A stretch of 32,038 bases of DNA from Nocardioides sp. (lineage in GTDB: Bacteria > Actinomycetota > Actinomycetes > Propionibacteriales > Nocardioidaceae): the NCBI GenBank assembly GCA_025936915.1, contig JAICSK010000010.1, positions 1-32,038 of the forward strand, in the 5' to 3' direction. The position numbers and the translations under genes were made by a program. Of the stretch, positions 14,584 to 22,974 are shown in pieces. Under the pieces are notes generated by a model. It was not told where the DNA came from and searched no databases. It saw only the letters and a list, made by a program, of their open reading frames with translations. Each line of letters starts with the position of its first letter. Position 1 is the first letter of the stretch.

Positions 14584-15249
14584 TCAGATCTCGAACCTGT
14601 ACCCCATCCCGGGCTCGGTGATCAGGTGGCGCGGCCGCGACGGGTCGTCCTCGAGCTTCTTCCGCAGGCCTCCCACGTAGACCCGCAGATAGTTGGTCTC
14701 CCTCCCGTACGCCGGGCCCCACACCTCGTGCAACAAGTCCTGCTGGCCGACCAGGCGACCCGGCGTCCGCACCAGCATCTCGAGCAGGCCCCACTCGGTC
14801 GGGGTCAGTCGCACCACCGCCCCGGCTTTGGTGACCCGTCTGGCCGGCAGGTCGATGACGAGGTCCCCGGCCTCCAGCAGAGGTATGTCGGACCCGGCCC
14901 GGCGAGCCGCCGCCCGGATGCGGGCGAGCAGCTCCTCCATCCCGAACGGCTTGGTGACGTAGTCGTCGGCGCCGAGATCGAGGGCCTGCACCTTCTCCGC
15001 CGACTCAGCCCGCGCGGACAGCACGACCACCGGGATCGTGCTCCACGTGCGCAGCTGCCGGAGCACCTCCACACCGGTCAGGTCGGGCAGCCCGAGGTCG
15101 AGCACGACGATGTCGGGCCGGTCCTCGCGCAGCGCCTGCAACGCCGAGCGGCCGTCGGCGACGATCAGCACCTCGTGATCCTCGGCGTGCAGGCCGATCG
15201 CGAGCGTACGGCGGAGCGTCGCGTCGTCGTCGACCACCAGGACCTTCAC
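14584..15249 (-). CDS. kdpE: KdpE response regulator
   Basis: 221 residues. Receiver: VLVVDDDATLRRTL, Asp51 in VVLDLGLPDLTG, LSARAES and DDYVTKPFG. DNA-binding domain: HLTPTEW-type helix (RLTPTEWGLLEMLVRTPGRL), HEVWGPAYGRETNYLRVYVG and ITEPGMGYRFEI at the end, a close match to KdpE, which normally activates the KdpFABC potassium pump. The GTG start overlaps the kinase stop (GTGA), so kinase and regulator are made together. No kdpFABC genes are in the window; the linked transport gene is an APC permease two genes upstream. The likely target is therefore this operon or a distant kdp operon. Confidence 0.9.
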   Translation of the reverse strand: MKVLVVDDDATLRRTLAIGLHAEDHEVLIVADGRSALQALREDRPDIVVLDLGLPDLTGVEVLRQLRTWSTIPVVVLSARAESAEKVQALDLGADDYVTKPFGMEELLARIRAAARRAGSDIPLLEAGDLVIDLPARRVTKAGAVVRLTPTEWGLLEMLVRTPGRLVGQQDLLHEVWGPAYGRETNYLRVYVGGLRKKLEDDPSRPRHLITEPGMGYRFEI

Positions 15250-16601
15250 GACGTGTCCCCGGGCAGGTCGAGCACCATGGTCAGGCCGCCGCCGGGCGTC
15301 TCGGCCGCCTCGAGCGTGCCGCCCTGCGCCTCGGTCAGCCCGCGGGCGACAGCCAGGCCCAGGCCGACCCCGCTCCCGGAGTCACCGTGGCGCTGGAACG
15401 GCTCGAAGATCGCCGCCCGGTCGGCAGGCTCCACCCCCGGACCGTGGTCGACGACCCGCAGCGTCACCCGCGATCCGTCAGCGTCGCCGAGCACCTCGAC
15501 CACCTCGCTGTAGCGCACGGCGTTGGCCACCAGGTTGGCGACGACCCGCTCCAGCAGCCCCGGGTCGACGTACGCCGTCGGCAGCTCGCCGACCGTCACG
15601 CGGTCGGCCCCGTCGAGACCGGCGAGGGCACCTCGGACGACCTCGCCCAGCGGCACCTCGGCAGCGATCGGCCGCACCACGCCGGTCTCGAGCCGGCTCA
15701 TGTCGAGGAGGTCGCTGACCATCGTGTTGAGCCGGGCGATCGACGACGACATCGCGTCGAGGAGGTCATGCCGCTCCGCGTCTCCGAGCCGGTGGTCGTG
15801 GGTCTGGAGGGTCTCGGTCGCCGAACGCAGTCCGGCCAGCGGGGTGCGCAGGTCGTGCGAGACGGCGGCGAGCAGTGCGGTCCGGGTGCGGTTGCCGGCC
15901 TCGAGCTGCTGGGCGGCCATCGACTGGCGGGCCAGCTCCTCGCGCTCGCGCAGCACGCCGACGTGCGAGGCGAACGCCGCCGCCACCGAGCGCTCCCGCG
16001 GCCCGAGCGACGCACCCTCGAGCACGAGCCACCCGCCGGCCCCCGCAGGTACGACGAGCGTTCCCGCCGAGGCGGACGGCCGGTCGGTCACCAGCTCGAC
16101 CGACCTCGCGCCGAAGGTCTCGCGCGCCAGGTCGAGCAGCCGGGGCACGTCGTACGCACCGCCGAGGACCTGCCGGTTGAGCATCGCCAGCGTGCCGGCC
16201 TCGCGGGCGGCCGCGTGGGCCTCGGCACGCCGTCGCGAGGCTGCGTCGACGACCGACGACACGGCCACCGCGGTCACCGTGAACACCGCCAGCGCCCACA
16301 GATCGCCGCCACTTGCGACGTCGAGGGTGTGCAGCGGGGGGATGAAGTAGTAGTTGAGCAACAGGGCACCCACGACGGCCGCCGTCACCGCCGGCCATCG
16401 ACCGCCGACGATCGCCACCAGCACCGCGAGGCTGAGGAACAGCATCGTGGCCAGCGCGATCCGCGACGTGTCGGAGGCGACGTGCACCAGGAGCTCCGTC
16501 AGCGCGGCCAGCCCGATCGCCGCCAACGACCAGCCGAACCACAACCGCCGCCGGCTCAGGCGACCGGTGCCCCGGCTCTGCACCCGACCAGTGTGGCCCA
16601 T
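15246..16601 (-). CDS. kdpD: KdpD-like sensor kinase lacking the N-terminal KdpD/USP region
   Basis: 451 residues, about half the size of E. coli KdpD (~890). After a short basic N-terminus come the DUF4118 four-helix membrane domain (about residues 22-120, including LLNYYFIPPLHTLDVASG), a GAF-like segment (about 135-215), HisKA with His249 in AAVSHDLRTPLAGL, and HATPase with N box VANLVANAVRYS, G1 VDHGPGVEP and G2 GSGVGLGLAVARGL. The cytoplasmic N-terminal KdpD domain (Walker-type, with the USP domain) is missing and no such sequence lies upstream, where the permease ends only 52 bases away. Translation is coupled to kdpE. Input sensing must differ from classical KdpD. Confidence 0.88.
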   Translation of the reverse strand: MGHTGRVQSRGTGRLSRRRLWFGWSLAAIGLAALTELLVHVASDTSRIALATMLFLSLAVLVAIVGGRWPAVTAAVVGALLLNYYFIPPLHTLDVASGGDLWALAVFTVTAVAVSSVVDAASRRRAEAHAAAREAGTLAMLNRQVLGGAYDVPRLLDLARETFGARSVELVTDRPSASAGTLVVPAGAGGWLVLEGASLGPRERSVAAAFASHVGVLREREELARQSMAAQQLEAGNRTRTALLAAVSHDLRTPLAGLRSATETLQTHDHRLGDAERHDLLDAMSSSIARLNTMVSDLLDMSRLETGVVRPIAAEVPLGEVVRGALAGLDGADRVTVGELPTAYVDPGLLERVVANLVANAVRYSEVVEVLGDADGSRVTLRVVDHGPGVEPADRAAIFEPFQRHGDSGSGVGLGLAVARGLTEAQGGTLEAAETPGGGLTMVLDLPGDTS

Positions 16602-16653
16602 CCGGTGGTCGAGGAGGTCGGTCTGCGACCCTCTCGGAGCCACCTTCCACACG

Positions 16654-18573
16654 TCAGCCCACGTGCACGTGCGGGCGACGGGCGGGGTCGGGCTCGGCGC
16701 GTCGCAGCACCTCGCGGGTGACCGGCGCGACCTCGCCGGACCCGAACAGCAGGAACCGGAGGAGCTGCTGGACCGGGTTGCCCTCGGTCCACTCGAAGTA
16801 GACATGTGGGATCACGCCGGTGTCGTCGCGGATGCGCAGCGCGAGGGCGGCCAGGGCGTTGGGCACGGAGGAGGCGTTGACGCTGATCACCCGGTAGCGG
16901 TCGTGGAGCACCTCACCACGCGCCTGCAGCCGCCCCTCGAAGTCACTGGGATCGACCACGGTCACCTCCACGAAGATCACGTCGGGGTCGGAGGGCAGGT
17001 CGTGGTCGCGACGGATCCGCCGCACCTTGTCGTCGTACTCCTCGAGGGCGCGGCGCTCGGTCTTGTGCGCGACCAGGCGGATGGTGCGGCGCGCGCAGTC
17101 GCGCAGGAAGACCTGGCTCGTGGCGTCGAAGTCGATCTCGGTCGCGCGCAGCTCGAAGACGCGCTTGATCCGCGAGGCGATCGAGACGGCGACGATCGCC
17201 CCGATGAAGCAGGCGCCGATCTTCACACCGTCCGGCCGCTCGAGGACGTTGCTGACCGTCGTGTAGGCCAGGACGAGGGTGATCACGGCGAAACCGACGG
17301 TGCGGTAGCGCTGCCCGGCGCGCCGCGCGGCGAGCGTCACGGCCGTGGCGGCACTGGTGAACAGGACCAGGACTCCGGTCGCATAGGCGCCGCCCTGCCC
17401 GTCGACGCTGGCGTGGAAGAGCCAGGTGATCAGGAACGCCGCGCCGGTGAGGATCAGGACCAGCGGACGCACCGCCCCGGCCCACTCCGGCGACATCCCG
17501 TAGCGGGGCAGGTAGCGCGGGATCAGGTTGAGCATCCCCGCCATCGCCGAGGCACCGGCGAACCAGAGGATCGCGATCGTGGAGGCGTCGTACACCGTGC
17601 CGAAGGCGTTGCCCAGGTAGTCGTGGGCGAGGAAGGCGAGCGCCCGGCCGTTCGCGTGCCCGCCGGCTCGGAACTCGTGCGCGGGGATCAGCAACGTCGT
17701 GACGAACGCGCTGGTCACCAGGAAGACGCTCATCAGCACCGCCGCCGTGGTCAGCAGCCGGCGCGCACCCCGGATCCGACCGGTCGGCCGATCCTCGGTG
17801 TCGCCGGGGTCGCCGGCGATGTGGGGCATCACCGCGACCCCCGTCTCGAAGCCCGACATGCCCAGGGCCAGCTTGGGGAAGACGATCAGAGAGACTCCGA
17901 CCATCGCCACCGGGTTGCCGTGCTGCGTGGTCAACGCGCTGCCCCAGTCGGGGACGAGGTGCGGATGGGTGGCAACCTGCCACAGGGCGACGCCGATCAC
18001 CACGGTGTTCAGCACGAGGTACGCCGCGACCAGCGCCACCGCGACCCCGATCGCCTCGGTGAAACCGCGCAGGAACACCGCCCCGAGGAGCGCGAGCAGA
18101 ACCAGCGTGATCACCACCTGGTGGCCGGACAGGTAGGGCCGCAGGCCGGGGTTCTCGATCAGGTGCGCGCTCGCGTCCGCTGCGGAGAGCGTCATCGTGA
18201 TGATGAAGTCGGTGGCGGCGAAACCCAGCAGGGTGAGCACGAAGAGCTTGCCCTTCCAGAAGCTCAACAGCCGTTCGAGCATGGCGATCGAGCCCTCCCC
18301 GTGCGGGCTCTCCTCCGCGACGCGACGGTAGACCGGCAGCGCGCCGAGAAGGGTGAGGGCGACCAGCACCAACGTCGCGATGGGCGAGAGGAGGCCCGCG
18401 GCGAGGGCGGCGATCCCGGGCTGGTAGCCGAGCGTCGAGAAGTAGTCCACGCCGGTCAGGCACATCACCTTCCACCACGGCTTGCCGTCGTCGGCATGGT
18501 GGATCTCGCCCTCGGTGACCAGCCACTCCCGGGCCCGTCGCCGCAGCGGGGCCGTGGCGGGTGCCGCGGTCAT
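16654..18573 (-). CDS. APC-superfamily permease with cytoplasmic C-terminal domain
   Basis: 639 residues: a soluble N-terminus with [20 protein letters not shown] leading into about twelve membrane helices, then a charged cytoplasmic tail from about residue 476 ([20 protein letters not shown] through [13 protein letters not shown] to the end). [20 protein letters not shown] is the helix-1 unwound region, and [14 protein letters not shown] the helix-6 region. Such proteins are usually annotated as amino-acid permeases, but the size and tail recall K+ uptake proteins of the KUP/KimA branch. Lying directly upstream of kdpD-kdpE, potassium transport is the attractive hypothesis; amino-acid transport remains possible. 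Its ATG overlaps the stop of the upstream small membrane protein (ATGA). Confidence 0.8.
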   Translation of the reverse strand: MTAAPATAPLRRRAREWLVTEGEIHHADDGKPWWKVMCLTGVDYFSTLGYQPGIAALAAGLLSPIATLVLVALTLLGALPVYRRVAEESPHGEGSIAMLERLLSFWKGKLFVLTLLGFAATDFIITMTLSAADASAHLIENPGLRPYLSGHQVVITLVLLALLGAVFLRGFTEAIGVAVALVAAYLVLNTVVIGVALWQVATHPHLVPDWGSALTTQHGNPVAMVGVSLIVFPKLALGMSGFETGVAVMPHIAGDPGDTEDRPTGRIRGARRLLTTAAVLMSVFLVTSAFVTTLLIPAHEFRAGGHANGRALAFLAHDYLGNAFGTVYDASTIAILWFAGASAMAGMLNLIPRYLPRYGMSPEWAGAVRPLVLILTGAAFLITWLFHASVDGQGGAYATGVLVLFTSAATAVTLAARRAGQRYRTVGFAVITLVLAYTTVSNVLERPDGVKIGACFIGAIVAVSIASRIKRVFELRATEIDFDATSQVFLRDCARRTIRLVAHKTERRALEEYDDKVRRIRRDHDLPSDPDVIFVEVTVVDPSDFEGRLQARGEVLHDRYRVISVNASSVPNALAALALRIRDDTGVIPHVYFEWTEGNPVQQLLRFLLFGSGEVAPVTREVLRRAEPDPARRPHVHVG

Positions 18574-18911
18574 CGACGTGCTCGGGTCGCGGTCATCGCG
18601 AGCGCGGCCAGGAGGGCGAGGCGCGCGAGGTCGGGGGCACCGTCGAACCCGAGCACGCCGAAGCGGTGGACGACGAACCCGTTGACGACCAGCCAGCCGA
18701 CCAGGGCCGCCGCGCCCGCGGTCGTCGGCCGCATCCCGATGGAGGCCGCGGTGACGAGGAGCGCGACCGCGCCCAGCTCGGCGTACGACGGGGTGTGGGT
18801 CAGGGTGCCCAGGTCGACGGCGGCCAGGCCGCCCCACAGCACGACGCCGACCCGCACCCCGCCCAGCTCGGCCCAGGGGACGTGATCGCGCACAGAGAGG
18901 TGAACACTCAC
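18570..18911 (-). CDS. Small four-helix membrane protein, first gene of the kdpDE-linked operon
   Basis: 113 residues, with hydrophobic segments at [53 protein letters not shown] and [17 protein letters not shown]. No family recognised. The GTG start has CAGGCT exactly six bases upstream, the spacing of other leaderless genes here. The stop overlaps the permease ATG by four bases, so the two are translated together in equal amounts; a small subunit or stabiliser of the permease is a reasonable inference. It has none of the features of KdpF (about 30 residues, one helix). Confidence 0.75.
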   Translation of the reverse strand: MSVHLSVRDHVPWAELGGVRVGVVLWGGLAAVDLGTLTHTPSYAELGAVALLVTAASIGMRPTTAGAAALVGWLVVNGFVVHRFGVLGFDGAPDLARLALLAALAMTATRARR

Positions 18912-18917
18912 GTCACC

Positions 18918-18923
18918 AGCCTG
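18918..18923 (-). promoter_or_regulatory. -10-like hexamer CAGGCT for the permease-kdpDE operon
   Basis: CAGGCT-N6-GTG on the minus strand, identical in sequence and spacing to the element before the M55 peptidase gene. No clear -35 is visible, leaving room for an activator such as KdpE. Confidence 0.45.
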
Positions 18924-18960
18924 TGTCGCTCGGATCGGGGACCCACGGGTCTTGACGAGT

Positions 18961-19016
18961 TCCTGACGCCCCTGTCGTGCGGCTCACGTCGCCTCGTTCG
19001 CCGAGCCGCGTCAGGA
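18961..19016 (-). terminator. Hairpin at the end of the phzE/trpEG-like gene
   Basis: TCCTGACGC (18961-18969) pairs with GCGTCAGGA (19008-19016), and inner arms GGCTC (18981-18985) and GAGCC (19003-19007) extend the stem with an 11-base bulge on one side. It spans the stop codon of the minus-strand chorismate-aminase gene and lies before the promoter of the next minus-strand operon, where a terminator is expected. No T-tract. Confidence 0.45.
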
Positions 19017-20945
19017 GAGGAGGTCGGACGCCAGGCGGTGGATGAGGTCCGCGCCGTGCTGGCTGAGGATCGACTCGGCGTGGAACTGGATCCCCCGGAA
19101 GTGCGGGCCACGCACCAGGTGGACGTCGCCGCTGGCCGGGTCGGCGTCGACCGTGACGCCCGGCGGGAGCACCTGCTCGCTCCCGACGCGACCCACGAAC
19201 GTGTTGTAGAACCCGACCCGCTCGCGATGGCCGTCGAGGACGATCTCGTCCTGGGTGCCCTGGAAGACGATGTCCTTGTACGCGAGGGGGATGCCGAGCC
19301 GGTCGCAGAGCACCTGGTGGCCGAGGCAGACGGCGAGAAACCGTCGACGGTCGGCGAGCAGCGTGTCGACGACGGCGCGGAACGTCGCGATCTTCGGGTC
19401 GTCGCCGTCGCGCGGGTCACCCGGCCCGGGTCCGACGATCACCAGGTCGGCGTCCTGCAGGCTCCGTCGTGCGGCGCTCGAGTCGGCGCCCGGATCGTCG
19501 TACGCCGTGTGCGGCACGACCGTGCTGGTCATGCCGGCGACGCCGAGGACGTGGCGCAGCATGTTCACGAAGTCGTCCTCGCCGTCCAGGATCGCGACCG
19601 TGCGCCCCGCCAGCGTCGGGTCGGGCCTGGCGCCGGACTGGTCGGTCAGCCAGAACGACGCGAGCCGGCGGTTGCGGTCGTTGAGGGACAGCAGGACGTC
19701 CTCGTCGTTGACCAGCTCGGCGATGTTCACCCCGGTCGCCGGCGGAGGCGAGGCGAGGCCGAACGCGGCGAGGATGCCGCCGGCCTTGGCACGTGTCTCG
19801 GCGACCTCGTACGCCGGGTCGGAGTCGCGCACGAGCGTGGCCCCCGCGGTGACGGTCAGCCCACCGTCGAGACCGACGTCGGCGGTGCGGATCACGATCG
19901 GGCTGTCGACGACGGGAGCGCCGTCGGCGTCGCGACCGAGGATGGCCAGCGCCGCGCCGTAGTACCCCCTGCCTTCAGACTCGTACCGCTTGATCAGGCG
20001 GCAGGCGTTCCGCACCGGGCTGCCGGTGACGGTCGCGGCGTACATGGTGTCGCGGAGCACCTCGCGGGGGTCGCGACTCGTGCGGCCGGCGAGGAAGTAC
20101 TCCGTGTGGATCAGCCGGCTCATCGGCTTGAGGAACGGACCCAGCACCTGGCCGCCCTTGTCGCAGACGTCGCACATCATCTTCAGCTCCTCGTCGACGA
20201 CCATGAAGAGCTCGAAGATCTCCTTCTCGTCGCGCAGGAACTCCAGCAGGCCACGGCGTACGTCATCCCCGCTGAGCCGGAACGTGCCGCTGATCGGGTT
20301 CATCCGCACGTCCTCGCCGTGCACGGAGACGTGGCGCTCGGGACTGGCGCCGATCAGGTAGCGGTCGCCGGTGAAGAACAGGAAGGTCCAGTAGGCGCCG
20401 TGCTCGCGCTCGAGCAGTCGCCGGAAGACCGCCAGCGCCCGGGTGGCGTCCCAGTTCGCGACCTGCGCCCGGTAGCGCCGGCCGATGACCAGGTTGGCGC
20501 CCTCGCCCTGGCCGATCTCGTCGCGGATGATCGCGGCGACGAGGTCGGCGTACGCCGCGTCGTCGATGTCGAAGCCCCCGCGGTCGGCCAGGTCCACGTC
20601 GACCGGGTCGATCGCCTCGATCACCTCGTCGACGGTGAGCTCGAGCTCCGACTCCACCTCCACCACGACCAGCGGCGTGCCGTCGTCGTGCGCCTCGAAC
20701 CCGCGCTCGCGAACCTGCCGGAAGGGCACGGCAACCAGCCGGTCGGCGACATGGCCGTGCTCGGGTACGCCGCTCTCCAGCGGGATGTCCGTCAGCGACT
20801 CGACCACTCGACGGCGCCCGCCGACCAGCCCGACGGTCTCGCGGTCACCCGCCCGCGTCGAGCGGCGGATGATCGCCCACGCCTCGTGCCCCTGGAGCGC
20901 CGCGATGGCGTCCCGGGCCGAGGCCGCGGCGGAGTCGGCCGTCAT
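19011..20945 (-). CDS. Fused chorismate aminase (PhzE/TrpEG type): anthranilate or ADIC synthase
   Basis: 644 residues. Residues ~1-400 form the chorismate-binding synthase: AYWTFLFFTGDRYLIGASPERHV, MNPISGTFRL, VVDEELKMMCDVCD, LIHTEYFLAGR, TVTGSPVRNACRLIKRYE and GRGYYGAALAILG. Residues ~445-644 form a class I glutamine amidotransferase with triad Cys540 (AVCLGHQ), His622 and Glu624 (IQFHAES). Domain order and motifs match PhzE (2-amino-2-desoxyisochorismate synthase) and the fused TrpEG proteins of Streptomyces, which are close relatives. No phenazine genes (phzB, D, F, G) are nearby, so tryptophan supply or a small secondary metabolite is equally possible. No Trp-rich leader peptide is visible; TAGGGT lies eight bases before the ATG. 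A MarR gene is just upstream. Confidence 0.87.
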   Translation of the reverse strand: MTADSAAASARDAIAALQGHEAWAIIRRSTRAGDRETVGLVGGRRRVVESLTDIPLESGVPEHGHVADRLVAVPFRQVRERGFEAHDDGTPLVVVEVESELELTVDEVIEAIDPVDVDLADRGGFDIDDAAYADLVAAIIRDEIGQGEGANLVIGRRYRAQVANWDATRALAVFRRLLEREHGAYWTFLFFTGDRYLIGASPERHVSVHGEDVRMNPISGTFRLSGDDVRRGLLEFLRDEKEIFELFMVVDEELKMMCDVCDKGGQVLGPFLKPMSRLIHTEYFLAGRTSRDPREVLRDTMYAATVTGSPVRNACRLIKRYESEGRGYYGAALAILGRDADGAPVVDSPIVIRTADVGLDGGLTVTAGATLVRDSDPAYEVAETRAKAGGILAAFGLASPPPATGVNIAELVNDEDVLLSLNDRNRRLASFWLTDQSGARPDPTLAGRTVAILDGEDDFVNMLRHVLGVAGMTSTVVPHTAYDDPGADSSAARRSLQDADLVIVGPGPGDPRDGDDPKIATFRAVVDTLLADRRRFLAVCLGHQVLCDRLGIPLAYKDIVFQGTQDEIVLDGHRERVGFYNTFVGRVGSEQVLPPGVTVDADPASGDVHLVRGPHFRGIQFHAESILSQHGADLIHRLASDLLS

Positions 20946-20953
20946 GGCGGACG

Positions 20954-20959
20954 ACCCTA
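20954..20959 (-). promoter_or_regulatory. Possible -10 (TAGGGT) for the phzE/trpEG-like gene
   Basis: TAGGGT on the minus strand, eight bases before the ATG at 20945, in the 21-base gap after the MarR gene. It would allow expression apart from the marR promoter; cotranscription with marR is also possible. Confidence 0.35.
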
Positions 20960-20966
20960 CCGGCGG

Positions 20967-21398
20967 CTAACGGACGTTCTTGACGTCGTTCAAGTAGCGG
21001 AGCACGGTCTGCAGGTCGGCAGCGGTGTAGCCGGCGTGCACGTCGTCCATCTGGGCGAGGATCTTCTCGTAGGCGTCGTCGACGCGCTTGTCGTACCACT
21101 GCACGGGCTGTACCCAGACCTTGCGCCGGTCGTCCGGGTCGGGAGTGCGCTCGATCATCCCCTTGCCCTCGAGGCGGTCGAGCACGCGCGTCGTGGTGCT
21201 CGAGGGGAGCTCGGTGACCTGTGCCAGCTGGCCCGGGGTCATCGGCCCGTGGTTGCGCACCAGCACGCCGTACGTCTGGAAGTCGACGACGTTCAGCCCG
21301 ACGGAGCGGGCGATCCGCTCGTTGGTGAGCACGGCCGACGCGATGACCTCCTGCATGGCCAGGGCGATCTGCTCCCCCAGCTGCTTGCGGGTGGACAA
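20967..21398 (-). CDS. MarR-family transcriptional regulator
   Basis: 143 residues, standard MarR length. The winged helix is clear: QTYGVLVRNHGPMTPGQLAQ, recognition helix TELPSSTTTRVLDRLEGKGM and wing IERTPDPDDRRKVWVQP. Terminal helices provide the dimer interface. The start is a TTG; GAGGAG stands eight bases before it and no in-frame ATG or GTG precedes the conserved region. It is divergent from a DHA2 exporter, the standard arrangement for a repressor of drug efflux, and the 110-bp gap has two inverted repeats. It also precedes the chorismate aminase on the same strand with a 21-base gap. Confidence 0.87.
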   Translation of the reverse strand: MSTRKQLGEQIALAMQEVIASAVLTNERIARSVGLNVVDFQTYGVLVRNHGPMTPGQLAQVTELPSSTTTRVLDRLEGKGMIERTPDPDDRRKVWVQPVQWYDKRVDDAYEKILAQMDDVHAGYTAADLQTVLRYLNDVKNVR

Positions 21399-21428
21399 GG
21401 CAACAGCTCCTCGCTACTCTCTCCACAT

Positions 21429-21441
21429 CGGAACTATTCCG
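21429..21441. promoter_or_regulatory. Inverted repeat CGGAA-CTA-TTCCG (candidate MarR operator)
   Basis: Perfect 5-bp arms around three bases, in the marR/DHA2 intergenic region on the marR side. MarR proteins bind short AT-containing palindromes of this kind. The partial repeat GAATCGGAGAA follows directly. Confidence 0.5.
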
Positions 21442-21446
21442 AATCG

Positions 21447-21471
21447 GAGAAATCCCACTCCGGGATTTCTC
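21447..21471. promoter_or_regulatory. Inverted repeat GAGAAATCCC-N5-GGGATTTCTC
   Basis: Perfect 10-bp arms with a 5-base loop, 38 bp before the DHA2 exporter ATG. It could be a second MarR operator or a hairpin in the exporter's transcript leader. It is clearly AT-richer than its surroundings. Confidence 0.55.
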
Positions 21472-21508
21472 ACTTCTGAAGACTAACTGTACACAGGAGT
21501 AACGAGAG

Positions 21509-22963
21509 ATGACAGAGAAGCGCGGGCTCGCCATGGGCGTGCTCATCTTCGCGTCGTTCATGGACCTGCTGGACGCGACGATCGTGAACGTCGCGCTTCC
21601 GTCGATCCGGGACGACCTCGACGCCAGCGGCGCCCAGCTCGAGTGGACGGTCGGCGGCTACCTGCTGGCCTTCGCCGTCCTGATGATCACCGGCGGCCGG
21701 CTCGGCGACATGGTGGGACGCCGGCGGCTCTTCGTGACCGGCGTCGTCGGGTTCACGCTCGGCTCTGCGCTGGCGTGCGTCGCGCCCACGATCGGCGTGC
21801 TGCTGGTCGCGCGCGTGGTGCAAGGGGCGTTCGCCGCGATGATGGTGCCCCAGGTGCTGTCGTCGTTGCAGGCCCTCTACGCCCCTCGGGAGCGGGCGGC
21901 CATGCTCGGCCTGATCGGCGCCGTGTCGGGGATGTCAGCCGTGATCGGCCCCGTTCTCGGCGGCTGGCTGGTCAGCAGCAACGCCTTCGGGATGGGGTGG
22001 CGCAGCATCTTCCTGATCAACCTGCCCGTGGGAGTGCTGCTGGTCGTGCTGGCACTGCGATGGGTCCCCGAGACGCGCTCGGAGCACCCGCTCCGCCTCG
22101 ACCCGACGGGTCTGGTGCTGGCGACGACCGGGCTGCTCGGGGTCGTCTACGCCCTCGTCGAGGGTCGGCAGCAGGACTGGGCCGGCTGGGTCTGGGGCAT
22201 CGGCGGAGCCGGGGTGATCGTGCTCGCGGCGTTCGGCGTCCAGCAGGTCCGGCGCGAGCGGACCACCGGCTCGGCGCTCCTGCCGATGCGGCTGTTCTCC
22301 GACCGAGGGTTCTCGGCCGGCCTGGTCACCCAGGGCGCCTTCCAGGGCTCACTGGCCGGGTTCGCGCTGGTGCTGACGGTCTACGTGCAGACCGGCCTCG
22401 GCTGGTCGGCGATGCACGCCGGTCTGACCCTGCTCCCGTTCAGTCTCGGGGCGTTCGTGGGCACCGCGGTCTCCGTGCCGCTGGGGGTCAAGCTGGGCAA
22501 GGTCGTGATGGTGACCGGCGCGGCCCTGCAGTCTGCCGCGACCATCTGGGTGCTCGCCGTCGTGCACGGGCAGGGCGACTCGCTGTCGACGTGGAACCTC
22601 GTGCCGCCGCTCGCGGTGTCCGGGATCGGGCTCGGGCTCCTGGTCGTGCCGCTGGTCGACGTCGCGCTGGCGACGATCCCGACCACCGAAGCCGGCGCCG
22701 CCTCGGGCGCCTACGGCACCGTCCAGCAGGTCGGCGCCGCCCTCGGGGTCGCGATCACCGGGACCGTGTTCTTCGGTGTCGTCGGCACGTCGTACGACGC
22801 CGCATCGCTGCGGTCGGGGCTGCTCGCCGCGTGCTGGGTCGCCGCCGGCGGCTACGCGCTCTCCGCGCTGGCGTCGCTCTTCCTGCCGAGCCGCGCCGAG
22901 GTCCATGCCCACCAGGAGCTGGTCGAGCGGGAGCTCGCCGTGGAGGACCCGGTCGCGGTCTGA
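21509..22963 (+). CDS. MFS drug exporter, DHA2 (14-TM) family
   Basis: 484 residues, the normal size for DHA2 proteins with 14 helices. Motif D1 is near the N-terminus (FMDLLDATIVNVALPSI), motif A in the 2-3 loop (GGRLGDMVGRRRLFVTG), motif B in helix 4 (LVARVVQGAFAAMMVPQVLS) and the antiporter motif C in helix 5 (AVSGMSAVIGPVLGGWL). It should expel hydrophobic or cationic compounds by proton antiport. The ATG follows AGGAG by nine bases. Expression is probably repressed by the divergent MarR protein. The chorismate aminase beyond marR raises the possibility that the exported compound is an aromatic metabolite made locally (inference). It ends 11 bases from the convergent helD. Confidence 0.9.
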   Translation: MTEKRGLAMGVLIFASFMDLLDATIVNVALPSIRDDLDASGAQLEWTVGGYLLAFAVLMITGGRLGDMVGRRRLFVTGVVGFTLGSALACVAPTIGVLLVARVVQGAFAAMMVPQVLSSLQALYAPRERAAMLGLIGAVSGMSAVIGPVLGGWLVSSNAFGMGWRSIFLINLPVGVLLVVLALRWVPETRSEHPLRLDPTGLVLATTGLLGVVYALVEGRQQDWAGWVWGIGGAGVIVLAAFGVQQVRRERTTGSALLPMRLFSDRGFSAGLVTQGAFQGSLAGFALVLTVYVQTGLGWSAMHAGLTLLPFSLGAFVGTAVSVPLGVKLGKVVMVTGAALQSAATIWVLAVVHGQGDSLSTWNLVPPLAVSGIGLGLLVVPLVDVALATIPTTEAGAASGAYGTVQQVGAALGVAITGTVFFGVVGTSYDAASLRSGLLAACWVAAGGYALSALASLFLPSRAEVHAHQELVERELAVEDPVAV

Positions 22964-22974
22964 TCCGGCGGATG

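Noticed and set aside
20946-21000. Tryptophan attenuator before the phzE/trpEG-like gene
   Set aside because: No leader peptide with Trp codons and no space: the marR stop is 21 bases from the start.
18561-21479. Very long plus-strand open frame opposite the synthase and permease region
   Set aside because: Its translation is low-complexity, rich in Arg/Gly/Asp/Val, and is the antisense shadow of genes with full motif sets. Long antisense frames are normal at this GC content.
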